Shown here: one piece after another, positions 1-7,641 of the stretch
Layout: each line of letters starts with the position of its first letter
Position numbering within the stretch: the stretch's first letter is position 1
NCBI RefSeq assembly: GCF_000611675.1
Contig: NZ_JATV01000002.1
Coordinates: 1-64,000, forward strand
Reading direction: 5' to 3'
Source of the DNA: Flavobacterium succinicans LMG 10402
GTDB lineage: Bacteria > Bacteroidota > Bacteroidia > Flavobacteriales > Flavobacteriaceae
Length of the DNA stretch: 64,000 bases
The notes under the pieces: model-generated
Told to the model about the DNA's origin: nothing
Database searches by the model: none
What the model saw: the letters and a program-made list of their open reading frames with translations, nothing else
Made by a program: the position numbers and the translations under genes

Positions 1-74
1 ACAAGATTCAAGCATCCATCGAGGAACAAGGTCAATAATTTGTCGAATAACTGGTTTTTTGATATTTTTGTTTC

Positions 75-146
75 GCCTGAAGAGTCCCATAAAGTATTAT
101 TTGTTTCGCAAAATCAAAAATACGGGATTCTCAGGCATTTTTTATT
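75..146 (+). terminator. Probable hairpin terminator
   Basis: An imperfect inverted repeat pairs GCCTGAAGAGTCCC (75-88) with GGGATTCTCAGGC (124-136) and is followed by a T-rich run (ATTTTTTATTTT). The loop is long, about 35 bases. It would end transcription of a plus-strand gene that enters from the left edge; a possible C-terminal end of that gene (frame 3, stop at 36-38) is too short to identify. Confidence 0.4.
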
Positions 147-190
147 TTAGACTTTCGGATAGCTATGACAAATAATTTAAAAAATCAGCT

Positions 191-478
191 ATGAGTACAA
201 TTGATTACGGAATGTTATTCGAGAAAACAGTAGAAGCATATTGGGGAAATCCAAAAACGCCAATATATTTTGCAAATTATTGGGGAGATAAATTTGAAAT
301 GAGAGCCATCTTATTTTCGATTGTGGTTCAAGAAATTAACTATAATCCAAATAGTTATGATACGGATAAATTGGACTCTTTAAAAGAATATGCAAGTAAA
401 TCTTCAAATGGAGGAACATCCCATTCTGAAAACGTCCAAATTTTAAAGTTATTAGCAGAATATAAAAACGTAACTTAA
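191..478 (+). CDS. Hypothetical protein, 95 residues
   Basis: I do not recognise the family. The ORF starts at ATG and encodes a soluble, acidic protein of 95 residues with an aromatic-rich N-terminal half (YWGNP near residue 18, NYWGD near residue 29) and no signal peptide or membrane segment. The leader is AT-rich with no Shine-Dalgarno sequence, as is normal in Flavobacterium. The gene stands alone. Hairpin element A begins about 20 bases after its stop, and the next gene starts just beyond that element, so it may be one unit of a cassette-like series. A role cannot be inferred. Confidence 0.6.
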   Translation: MSTIDYGMLFEKTVEAYWGNPKTPIYFANYWGDKFEMRAILFSIVVQEINYNPNSYDTDKLDSLKEYASKSSNGGTSHSENVQILKLLAEYKNVT

Positions 479-498
479 TAATAACTGCCCATAACACA

Positions 499-625
499 CG
501 CTACAAGCAATTTGGGTATTAGGCTTAATTTAAAGTTGGTTTTGTATTTGGAAGATTTGACAAATCCGAAGAATGGGCTTAATTTAGTCCCAAACTGCTT
601 GTAGCGCGAGAACGTTGTGCGTAAT
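499..625. repeat. Hairpin element A (covarying long inverted repeat)
   Basis: The arms at 499-516 (CGCTACAAGCAATTTGGG) and 589-606 pair over 18 positions with one mismatch. The core between them carries ATTAGGCTTAAT, GGTTTTGTATTTGG and AATCCGAA. An outer AAC box lies to the left (about 493-495) and AACGTTGTGCGTAAT to the right (611-625). Element B at 1714-1842 has the same core and right-end motif but different arms that are still self-complementary, so structure rather than arm sequence is conserved. The AAC and GTT flanking boxes recall integron attC sites, but no integrase is visible and the boxes do not match the attC consensus well. Confidence 0.7.
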
Positions 626-665
626 TTTACCGAAAAACGAAAAAAAACCTAAAAATTACTTTAAT

Positions 666-1718
666 TTGAGAATTGAACAATTAACATTTACTCGATTTAT
701 AGCTTCGATATCAATAGTTATTTTCCATTACGGACAAAATAGCTTTTTATTTAACAACCAATATGTTTCCTTTATTTTTAAACAAGCAAATGTTGGCGTC
801 AGCTATTTTTTTATTTTATCTGGATTTGTAATGATTATTGCATATAAAAATCAGGAAAAAATAAATTTTGTAGAATACATTAAAAACAGATTAGCCCGAA
901 TTTATCCAGTATATTTATTAGCTATTTTTCTTATACTTGGAATTAAAATCTTTAGAAATGTAAATATTACAGATTTATTCCTAAACATATTTATGATTCA
1001 ATCTTGGATTCCTCAAAAAGCACTAACAATCAATTATCCAGGATGGTCTTTATCCGTAGAATTATTTTTTTATATTACTTTTCCCTTTTTAATAAACAAA
1101 GTATATTCTACACAAAAATTAAAAAATAACACGATTTGGATAATTTTATTTTGGATAATTAGCCAATTAGTATTTCATTTAATTACACATAATAATCTTA
1201 AAATTCCTTATTATGAAATAAAAGATATTTCATATAATCCATTTATGCATCTCAACGAATTTTTGATTGGAAATTTAGCAGGTTTGTTTTTTATAACAAA
1301 ACTAAAAAATAACCAAAATAACTATCTTCCTTATATATTATTAACAATCTTATTTCTAATATTTCTATTGAAATTTCCAATTGGTTTAAACTTTCACAAT
1401 GGATTTCTTGCTATAATATTTGTTCCTTTAATATTCCTGATTTCTTTAAGTACTGACAAGATTACTAAAATATTCACCAATTATAAATTTGTTTTTTTAG
1501 GCGAAATTAGCTTTGGCATTTATATTTTACAAGCCCCTGTTTGGACAATATTTTCAGACTATAGAATGGAAAAATATTTTTCTATTCATAAAGAATCCGA
1601 CTTTACAAGTTCGTTTATAATTAGACTTTTTATTTTAATTATATTGTCATCTTTAAGTTATGTATACTTCGAAAAACCATTAAGAAATAAAATAAAAAAA
1701 ACTACGCACAACAGCTAG
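666..1718 (+). CDS. Acyltransferase family 3 membrane protein (OafA/YrhL-like)
   Basis: An integral membrane O-acyltransferase that would move an acyl group onto a cell-surface or exported sugar; the substrate is unknown. Family marks are the N-terminal RIEQLTFTRFIA, the HYG motif with the likely catalytic His, GVSYFFILSGF, the R-x-x-R-I-x-P-x-Y stretch (NRLARIYPVY) and WSLSVELFFY, followed by about ten hydrophobic helices. The frame is open back to a TTG at 615, but those first codons lie inside repeat element A. I prefer the TTG at 666, which gives the N-terminus usual for flavobacterial relatives; no ATG is available. The gene is very AT-rich and sits between hairpins A and B, which suggests acquisition as a unit. 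Confidence 0.82.
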   Translation: MRIEQLTFTRFIASISIVIFHYGQNSFLFNNQYVSFIFKQANVGVSYFFILSGFVMIIAYKNQEKINFVEYIKNRLARIYPVYLLAIFLILGIKIFRNVNITDLFLNIFMIQSWIPQKALTINYPGWSLSVELFFYITFPFLINKVYSTQKLKNNTIWIILFWIISQLVFHLITHNNLKIPYYEIKDISYNPFMHLNEFLIGNLAGLFFITKLKNNQNNYLPYILLTILFLIFLLKFPIGLNFHNGFLAIIFVPLIFLISLSTDKITKIFTNYKFVFLGEISFGIYILQAPVWTIFSDYRMEKYFSIHKESDFTSSFIIRLFILIILSSLSYVYFEKPLRNKIKKTTHNS

Positions 1719-1842
1719 TAAGCAATAGTCGGGAATTAGGCTTAATGGAAATATGGTTTTGTATTTGGCAAATTAGTGATAATCCGAAAATTTGTTTTTA
1801 CTTAGCCCGACCATCGCCTACTAGCAAGACGTTGTAGGTAAT
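1714..1842. repeat. Hairpin element B (relative of element A)
   Basis: The arms at 1714-1733 (GCTAGTAAGCAATAGTCGGG) and 1806-1825 pair at 17 of 20 positions. The core repeats that of element A: ATTAGGCTTAAT, TGGTTTTGTATTTGG and AATCCGAA. The outer boxes are CGCACAAC on the left (1706-1713) and GACGTTGTAGGTAAT on the right. The left edge overlaps the last codons of the acyltransferase. The rest of the gap to 2035 is AT-rich and holds nothing I can identify. Confidence 0.7.
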
Positions 1843-2035
1843 GCAAGAAAATTGGAACGTGCCACAAATCGTTGAATAGATTTTTATTAATTTTAAGGCT
1901 TTAGTCTGAATAATCATATGTTTAAATGCGCGTCGAATACACTTTAAATGTACTGATTTTCAAGCTATTAATCTAATTTTAAGAAAGAAATTTTTTGTTT
2001 TTTATTTCGCTTTTTTCAACTCTTGATTCGCATAT

Positions 2036-2878
2036 TTAACTATTCTTTTGAAATTCACTTGGTGATATAGTTTTATACTTCTTAAAAATTTTATTAAAAT
2101 GGCTGGCATCCGTAAACCCCAATCGGTCAGCAATTTCATTTATAGTAAATCTATTTTGTTTTAATAATTTCTCTGCAGATTTTATTTTAGTTTGAACAAT
2201 ATGCTGCTGAATTGATAATCCACTATGTTTCTTAACAAAAACACTAATATAGTTAGGAGACATAAAAAAACAACTTGCCATTTTTCTAATATCCATTTTT
2301 TCATTGTCAACAGCATTAATGCGAATATATGTAAGAATATTATTTATTTTTTCAACAGCTTTATTATCATTTACATTAATTACATTTTGATTTAAGTTAC
2401 GAGTTATAATAGCCATTATAGAACCAAACAATTCTAAAACTACTTCATTATTAAACAAAGCTTTATTTGTGTATTCATACAACATAATATGTAACAAAGC
2501 TTTTAAATTATGTTTATCCTCTTTACAACAAATAATACTTGTAACAGCATTATCAACTTTTACAAGTGCATTTCTTAAAGCTTCATTCCAAAACGTTTTT
2601 CTGTTAGTGTTTAATTTTTCAAGAAAAACTTGTTCGGTAAATTTTAAATAAATGAATTTTATTTTGTTTTCAATTTTAAATTCATGAGCATCGTCTGGAG
2701 TTAATAAAAAAACATCATCTTGTTTGAAAGAATATGATATCCCATTTAATATATGTTCTCCACTGCCTTTTTCAACAAATATTAACTCATAAAAATTATG
2801 TTTATGCAGTTCATAATCCCATTTTTCGAGTTCAAGTGCAAAAATATTTATTGAATGGAAACTATTAAACCTTTTCAT
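2036..2878 (-). CDS. AraC family transcriptional regulator
   Basis: A DNA-binding regulator that probably controls the divergent operon starting at 2979. The N-terminal half is a cupin-like sensor (HKHNFYELIFVEKGSGEH, then LLTPDDAHEF). The C-terminal 100 residues hold the two helix-turn-helix motifs of AraC proteins (IRKMASCFFMSPNYISVFVKK and INEIADRLGFTDASHFNKIF). I start it at the ATG at 2878 (MKRFNSF) rather than at the frame's first ATG at 2902, because a -7 box (minus strand TAAATTTG, 2900-2907) would place transcription start downstream of 2902; the ATG at 2887 also remains possible. The ligand is unknown. Confidence 0.85.
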   Translation of the reverse strand: MKRFNSFHSINIFALELEKWDYELHKHNFYELIFVEKGSGEHILNGISYSFKQDDVFLLTPDDAHEFKIENKIKFIYLKFTEQVFLEKLNTNRKTFWNEALRNALVKVDNAVTSIICCKEDKHNLKALLHIMLYEYTNKALFNNEVVLELFGSIMAIITRNLNQNVINVNDNKAVEKINNILTYIRINAVDNEKMDIRKMASCFFMSPNYISVFVKKHSGLSIQQHIVQTKIKSAEKLLKQNRFTINEIADRLGFTDASHFNKIFKKYKTISPSEFQKNS

Positions 2879-2892
2879 ATAACACATAATTG

Positions 2893-2904
2893 ATTTGTAC
2901 AAAT
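2893..2904. promoter_or_regulatory. Palindrome overlapping the divergent araC promoter
   Basis: ATTTGTACAAAT is a perfect 12-base palindrome in the divergent control region between the AraC gene and the 2979 operon. It overlaps the minus-strand -7 box TAAATTTG (2900-2907). It is a candidate operator for autoregulation, although AT-rich palindromes of this length can occur by chance. Confidence 0.35.
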
Positions 2905-2944
2905 TTACAATGAAAATTTACATAATTAAATGAAATTATCATCT

Positions 2945-2952
2945 TAATTTTG
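2945..2952 (+). promoter_or_regulatory. -7 box for the 2979 operon
   Basis: TAATTTTG matches the Bacteroidota -7 consensus TAnnTTTG and lies 26 bases before the start codon at 2979. No clear -33 TTTG is seen at the usual distance, which would fit a promoter that depends on the AraC activator. Confidence 0.4.
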
Positions 2953-2978
2953 TCATCTCAATTCAAAAACAAATAAAA

Positions 2979-3935
2979 ATGAAAAATAAAATCAAATCAG
3001 TTATTTGTATTATTACAACAAGTTTATTATTAATAGGATGTAATTCTAATAAGAAAAAAGAAAACACAAGTAAAGGTAAACATTGGCCTAATGGTGCACA
3101 ATTGGTCATTTCTGTTTCAATGCAGTTTGAAACAGGTGGCCAACCCGAAGGTGCCGAAAGTCCATTTAGTGGTAACCCACTACCAAAAGGAAATCCAGAT
3201 TTACCAGCCGAATCTTGGTTTAGATATGGTGCCAATGAAGGCATGGATAGAATGATGGATTTGTGGAAAAAACACAACATTAAAGTTACTTCACACGTAG
3301 TAGGCGACGCTGCCATAAAGTACCCCGAAATTGCCAAACGTATGGCTAATGAAGGCCACGAAATAGCAGCACACGGAATAGCTTGGAGCAATCAATGGGA
3401 TAAACATTATGCCGATGAATTAAAGTTTGTAAAAGATGGTGTAGATGCTGTAGAAAAAATTACAAGCAAAAGAGCCGTGGGTTATAATGCGAATTGGTTG
3501 CGTAGAAGCCCAAATACATTAAAGGTTTTGCAAGAATTAGGTTTTTTGTATCATATTGATGATTTAAGCAGAGACGAGCCTTTTATTACAAAAGTAAATG
3601 GAAAGAACTTTGTAGTAATGCCATATACCTTACGCAATAATGATATTGTAAATATTGAAGGTAAGCATTGGAGTCCCGATCAATTTTTAACACAATTAAA
3701 AATGGAGTTTGATCAATTATATGCCGAAGGTGCTACCAAAAGAAGAATGATGAGTATAAGTTTTCACGACCGTATTGGTGGGCAACCAGCAATGACGAAT
3801 GCAATGGAACATTTTATTGAATACACAAAAACAAAAACTGGTGTAATGTATATGCGTAAAGATGAAATTGCTAAAATGATTCAGAACGACCCCGCTACAC
3901 CAGTGGATAATGCAGAAGAAAAATATAATAACTAA
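2979..3935 (+). CDS. NodB/PuuE-like polysaccharide deacetylase lipoprotein
   Basis: A 318-residue lipoprotein (lipobox LLIGC, Cys21) with a NodB-homology fold. The motif LVISVSMQFETGG and the HEIAAHG motif resemble the PuuE/allantoinase-type branch of the polysaccharide deacetylase superfamily rather than classical chitin deacetylases, whose first motif is TFDDG. It would act in the periplasm or at the outer membrane on an amide bond; the substrate cannot be told. It is the first gene of a tight operon (gaps 17, 10 and 12 bases) with an oxidoreductase, a cupin and an ene-reductase, divergent from an AraC regulator. Confidence 0.75.
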   Translation: MKNKIKSVICIITTSLLLIGCNSNKKKENTSKGKHWPNGAQLVISVSMQFETGGQPEGAESPFSGNPLPKGNPDLPAESWFRYGANEGMDRMMDLWKKHNIKVTSHVVGDAAIKYPEIAKRMANEGHEIAAHGIAWSNQWDKHYADELKFVKDGVDAVEKITSKRAVGYNANWLRRSPNTLKVLQELGFLYHIDDLSRDEPFITKVNGKNFVVMPYTLRNNDIVNIEGKHWSPDQFLTQLKMEFDQLYAEGATKRRMMSISFHDRIGGQPAMTNAMEHFIEYTKTKTGVMYMRKDEIAKMIQNDPATPVDNAEEKYNN

Positions 3936-3952
3936 CTTTATAAAAAAGGAAA

Positions 3953-4963
3953 ATGAAAGCAATAGGATTTAAAACATCATTAGCCATTGAGGAGCAAGAT
4001 AGCTTCATTGCATTTGAAATAGAAAAACCAATACCTTCTGAGCACGAATTATTAGTAAAAATTGATGCCGTATCCGTAAATCCAGTTGATTTTAAAATTC
4101 GACAATCGGCTGCTAAAAACACGGTACTTGATACGCCAAAAATTATTGGCTGGGACGCTGTAGGAACTGTAGAAGCAGTTGGGGATAAAGTAAGTTTATT
4201 CAAAATTGGCGACAAAGTATATTATGCGGGTGACCTTACCAAGCAAGGAAGCAATGCCGAATATCAGGTAATTGACGAACACATTGTAGGTAAAAAACCA
4301 ACTTCGTTGAGTAATGAAGAAGCTGTAGTAATGCCTTTAACAGGATTAACAGCTTGGGAAATTTTATTCGATAGAATTCGAATTAACGAAAAAGATAAAG
4401 GCAAAACCATATTAATTATTGGTGGTGCCGGTGGTGTAGGTTCTATTGCTATTCAATTAGCAAAAAAAGTAGCAGGTTTAAAAGTAATAACTACGGCATC
4501 ACGACCAGCAACAATAGAATGGTGCAAAAAACAAGGAGCTGATGTTGTTGTAAATCACAAGGATTTAATTAATGAAGTTCGTAAGGCCGGATTTCAACAA
4601 GTTGATTTTATTGTTGATTTTGTAGATACCAATGTCTATTGGGATGCTATGGCGGAGTTAATTAAACCACAAGGTCACATTGCATCTATTACTGGAAGTG
4701 CCGAACCTGTGGCATTAAACAAATTAAAAACAAAAAGCGTAAGTTTTTCTTGGGAGTTGATGTACACCCGATCGATGTTTCAAACCGATGATATGATAGA
4801 ACAACATAACATCTTAAACAAGTTAGCCGATTTGTTAGACAACGGAACTATTAAAACGACATTAAATACAACCATCAAAGGATTAACAGCCGAAAGTTTT
4901 AAAGAAGCCCATCGTTTATCAGAATCCGGAAAAGCAATCGGAAAAATTGCCATCACATTTTAA
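3953..4963 (+). CDS. Zinc-type/quinone oxidoreductase-like MDR dehydrogenase
   Basis: A 336-residue medium-chain dehydrogenase/reductase related to NADPH:quinone reductases. The N-terminal GroES-like fold (about residues 20-130, with VSVNPVDFKIR and GWDAVGTVEAVG) precedes a Rossmann domain with the nucleotide-binding stretch IIGGAGGVGSIAIQLAKK near residue 155. The catalytic-zinc Cys/His set of alcohol dehydrogenases is not evident, which favours the zinc-free quinone-reductase branch. It probably reduces reactive carbonyls or quinones in the cytoplasm. Second gene of the AraC-linked operon. Confidence 0.85.
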   Translation: MKAIGFKTSLAIEEQDSFIAFEIEKPIPSEHELLVKIDAVSVNPVDFKIRQSAAKNTVLDTPKIIGWDAVGTVEAVGDKVSLFKIGDKVYYAGDLTKQGSNAEYQVIDEHIVGKKPTSLSNEEAVVMPLTGLTAWEILFDRIRINEKDKGKTILIIGGAGGVGSIAIQLAKKVAGLKVITTASRPATIEWCKKQGADVVVNHKDLINEVRKAGFQQVDFIVDFVDTNVYWDAMAELIKPQGHIASITGSAEPVALNKLKTKSVSFSWELMYTRSMFQTDDMIEQHNILNKLADLLDNGTIKTTLNTTIKGLTAESFKEAHRLSESGKAIGKIAITF

Positions 4964-4973
4964 AAATAAAAGT

Positions 4974-5402
4974 ATGAAACTATTTCAATTAGCTCTTGTA
5001 ACAATAGTAACTTTTTCTGTCATTAAAGCCAGTGCACAAAAAGGAAACGAAGTCAATCATTTTTCTATGGACACATTAAAGTATGAAAAAATGATGGACA
5101 AGATAGACCGTAAATACGCATATGGTAGTATGGGAATGATAGCTTATTTCAAACTAGAAAAAGGTGCACACATATCAAAACATAAACATCCCAACGAACA
5201 AATTACGCATGTTTTAGAAGGAAAAGTAAAAGTGGCAATCAATGGTATGGAATACATTGTAAAAAAAGGCGATGTGTTAATTATTCCACCCAATGTAGAA
5301 CATGAGTTTTGGGCATTAGAAGATACGTTAGATATGGATATGTTTACACCTTTACGAATGGATTGGCTAAATAAAACAGAAACCTATTTTGATAAAAAAT
5401 AA
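4974..5402 (+). CDS. Secreted cupin-domain protein
   Basis: A small exported protein with a single cupin barrel. The signal peptide MKLFQLALVTIVTFSVIKASAQ ends in the AQ typical of flavobacterial cleavage sites; this sets the start at the ATG at 4974, although the frame is open upstream to 4947 inside the previous gene. The cupin motifs are KHKHPNEQITHVLEGKVKV and GDVLIIPPNVEHEF, with the usual metal-binding His and Glu residues. The ligand or reaction is unknown. It sits between the MDR oxidoreductase and the ene-reductase in one operon. Confidence 0.8.
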   Translation: MKLFQLALVTIVTFSVIKASAQKGNEVNHFSMDTLKYEKMMDKIDRKYAYGSMGMIAYFKLEKGAHISKHKHPNEQITHVLEGKVKVAINGMEYIVKKGDVLIIPPNVEHEFWALEDTLDMDMFTPLRMDWLNKTETYFDKK

Positions 5403-5414
5403 AAGAAATAAGAC

Positions 5415-6515
5415 ATGAATAAAATATTTTCAGAATATAATTTAAACGGAATTGAATTAAAAAACCGTTTCTTAATGGCGCCAATGACTCGTAGCAGAAG
5501 TAGTCAACCAGCTGATGTACCCAATTCGTTAATGGCAGAATATTATGCACAAAGAGCAAGTGCAGGCATTATCATTACCGAAGCTACACAAATTTCCTTA
5601 CAAGGAATGGGTTATGCCAAAACCCCTGGTATTTATTCACAAGAACAAATTGAAGGATGGAAACTAACTACCAATGCGGTTCATAATGCAGGAGGAAAAA
5701 TTTTCTTGCAATTATGGCACGTCGGAAGAGTATCTTCATCGAAAGTAAATGGTTTACAACCCATAGGCCCATCAGCCAAAATTGCTAAAGATACATCTGT
5801 GTATATTTTTGATGGTGCGCCCAATGGCGATGCTACTTTTGTTCCTGTAGAAGAACCACGAGAAATGTCAAAATCTGATATTAAAAACGTTATTAAGGAG
5901 TTTGTTCAAGGTGCCAAAAATGCCATCGAAGCAGGTTTTGATGGTGTAGAAATTCACGGAGCCAATGGTTATTTAATTGACCAATTTTTGAGAACTAATT
6001 CAAACCTAAGAACGGATGAATATGGAGGAAGTAAAGAAAAGAGAATACAATTCATAATAGAAATTACTGAAGCCGTAGCCAAAGCAATAGGCAGCCAAAA
6101 AACGGGTGTTCGCTTGTCACCATTCATTAGTTTTAAAGATATGAACGACCCAGAAATATTGGAAACGATAATGCTTGCCTCAAAAGAATTAAATAAATTA
6201 GATATTGCATACATTCATTTATGTGAAGCCGATTGGGACGACGCTCCTCAAATTCCTAATGAATTTAGAACAGTATTAAGAACTAATTTCAAAAACACAA
6301 TTATTGCTACAGGCAATAAAACACCAGAAGAAGGCGAACAATTATTACAAGAAAATTTGGTTGACTTAATTGGTTTCGGTAGAAAGTTTTTAACCAATCC
6401 CGACTATCCCGAAAGAGTAAAAGTAAATGCGCCAATGAATGAAATTTCAGATAATCATACTTTATTTGGTGGTGGGGACAAAAGAGGATATACAGATTAC
6501 CCTTTTTATAATTGA
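5415..6515 (+). CDS. Alkene reductase of the Old Yellow Enzyme family (NemA-like)
   Basis: A 366-residue FMN-dependent ene-reductase that uses NAD(P)H to reduce alpha,beta-unsaturated carbonyls, nitro compounds or similar electrophiles. Motifs seen are APMTRSRS near the N-terminus, QLWHVGRVS, the substrate-binding VEIHGANGYLIDQFLR followed by RTDEYGGS, and the flavin-binding IGFGRKFLTNPDYP. The length is normal for the family. It is the last gene of the AraC-linked operon, which therefore pairs two redox enzymes with two exported proteins and looks like a response to a reactive metabolite; that is inference. Confidence 0.92.
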   Translation: MNKIFSEYNLNGIELKNRFLMAPMTRSRSSQPADVPNSLMAEYYAQRASAGIIITEATQISLQGMGYAKTPGIYSQEQIEGWKLTTNAVHNAGGKIFLQLWHVGRVSSSKVNGLQPIGPSAKIAKDTSVYIFDGAPNGDATFVPVEEPREMSKSDIKNVIKEFVQGAKNAIEAGFDGVEIHGANGYLIDQFLRTNSNLRTDEYGGSKEKRIQFIIEITEAVAKAIGSQKTGVRLSPFISFKDMNDPEILETIMLASKELNKLDIAYIHLCEADWDDAPQIPNEFRTVLRTNFKNTIIATGNKTPEEGEQLLQENLVDLIGFGRKFLTNPDYPERVKVNAPMNEISDNHTLFGGGDKRGYTDYPFYN

Positions 6516-6530
6516 CAGAATTGAAAAAGG

Positions 6531-6672
6531 CGAACGACTAACAGGTGTTTAGCAAGATTGCGAATTTTGTGGTAAATACACATTTACATTTCGCAAGAAA
6601 TTTCATCTTTTATAGATAATAATCGGTTCCGAAGTTCGCAACCACGCTAATCGTCGGAATGTTAGCGGTCAG
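6531..6672. repeat. Hairpin element C (long inverted repeat)
   Basis: The arms at 6547-6564 and 6635-6652 pair at 14 of 18 positions. The outer boxes are CTAACA on the left (6538-6543) and TGTTAGCGGTC on the right (6660-6670). The overall plan, an outer AAC/GTT box pair, a short spacer, a stem and a core of roughly 70 bases, matches elements A and B, but the core sequence differs. It separates the ene-reductase operon from the broken GNAT gene and fills most of the gap. Confidence 0.6.
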
Positions 6673-6713
6673 CATAAAACGACACGCGAACAGACAAAAT
6701 GAATTGAGTAAAA

Positions 6714-7256
6714 ATGACAACTGAATTAACAGCAATAAAAACAAATAGACTTCTGCTTAGACAATTCGTGGAAAGCGATATTGAAAATGTATTCAAAGGT
6801 CTTTCTCACCCGAAAATTATAAAACATTACTGAATTAGTTTTGACACTTTAGAGTCAACTAAAGAACAAATGGCTTGGTTTTCTGAACTTGAAAAAAGTG
6901 GAACTGGAATGTGGTTTGCTGTTTGTTTGTTAGACAATAATTTTTTTTTTGGTGCAGGCGGACTTAACGGTATAAGCAAGGAACATAAAAAAACTGAAAT
7001 TGGTTTTTGGTTGTTGCCCGACTATTGGGGACAAGGAATAATGAAAGAAGCAATGCCACAAATCTGTGACTTTGGTTTTAACAAACTCGGACTTCACAGA
7101 ATTGAAGGCTTTGTAGCAGCCGAAAATATTAATTCTAAAAACGCAATGACTAAACTTGACTTTCAATCCGAAGGTACAATGAGAGACTGTGAAATTAAGA
7201 ACGGGAAATTTATAAGTTTGGATATTTACGCTAAACTTAAAACTAATAAAAATTAA
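6714..7256 (+). pseudogene. GNAT N-acetyltransferase (RimJ/RimL type), broken by one TGA
   Basis: Read from the ATG at 6714, the frame gives TNRLLLRQFVESDIENVF and continues as a full RimJ-like acetyltransferase of about 180 residues, except for a TGA at 6831-6833 (codon 40, after KIIKHY). Past it the frame goes on with ISFDTLE, the acetyl-CoA-binding GFWLLPDYWGQGIMKEA, and GLHRIEGFVAAENINSKNAMTKLDF. A single G-to-T change in a GGA glycine codon would explain it. Reinitiation at 6870 would give only a 128-residue fragment lacking the first strand and helix. A sequencing error is not excluded. Confidence 0.75.
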
Positions 7257-7641
7257 AGACAGAAATGAATGCCGAACCGCTAATCAAGTATACGGCGGTT
7301 CGCAAAGTGATGGGTTGAGTTCCATGTAAATCTCCAACATTGATGATAGCCTTTCTTCTTAAGTCGCTGTAGGGTAATTGTAGTGGTTAGAATCGGGCTC
7401 TGGTACTTTTACCTTTGTTTCACATACAACTCCGGCTTTTGTTTTTGTTTATTTGGTAATAAACTTCAACTATTTCTTGAGATTACGGTCTATATTTTAT
7501 ACACTATTCAACTTATTTTAAGTGAACACCAGTGTAATAATAAACAAACAGAGCTCATCTGAAAGACGAGCTCCTAATCAATTTTTCTTCTATTACTTTC
7601 TTTTAATTCAAATTGAAAGAAACTATTAAAACCATAAAGTG
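7257..7641. other. Non-coding stretch with a short inverted repeat and possible mobile-element debris
   Basis: No credible gene is present. GAACCGC and GCGGTTC form a 7-base stem around 7275-7303, which could be half of a hairpin element like C. On the minus strand the piece GAACCGCCGTATAC resembles the start of a group II intron domain V, and minus-strand frames next to it are rich in short coding-like pieces with stops. GAGCTC at 7551-7556 and 7568-7573 forms a small hairpin followed by T-rich sequence. Confidence 0.35.

Noticed and set aside
3..38. Possible C-terminal end of a plus-strand gene (KIQASIEEQGQ and stop)
   Set aside because: Only eleven residues are visible and frame 1 is also open to 150, so neither frame can be supported as coding.
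499..1842. Classical integron cassette array
   Set aside because: The hairpins have AAC/GTT boxes but poor match to the attC consensus, and no IntI-type integrase or attI is in the window; kept as a structural analogy only.
2979..3391. Minus-strand frame of 142 codons over the deacetylase-like gene (2963-3391)
   Set aside because: It is a shadow of the plus-strand lipoprotein gene, which has a lipobox, family motifs and an operon context.
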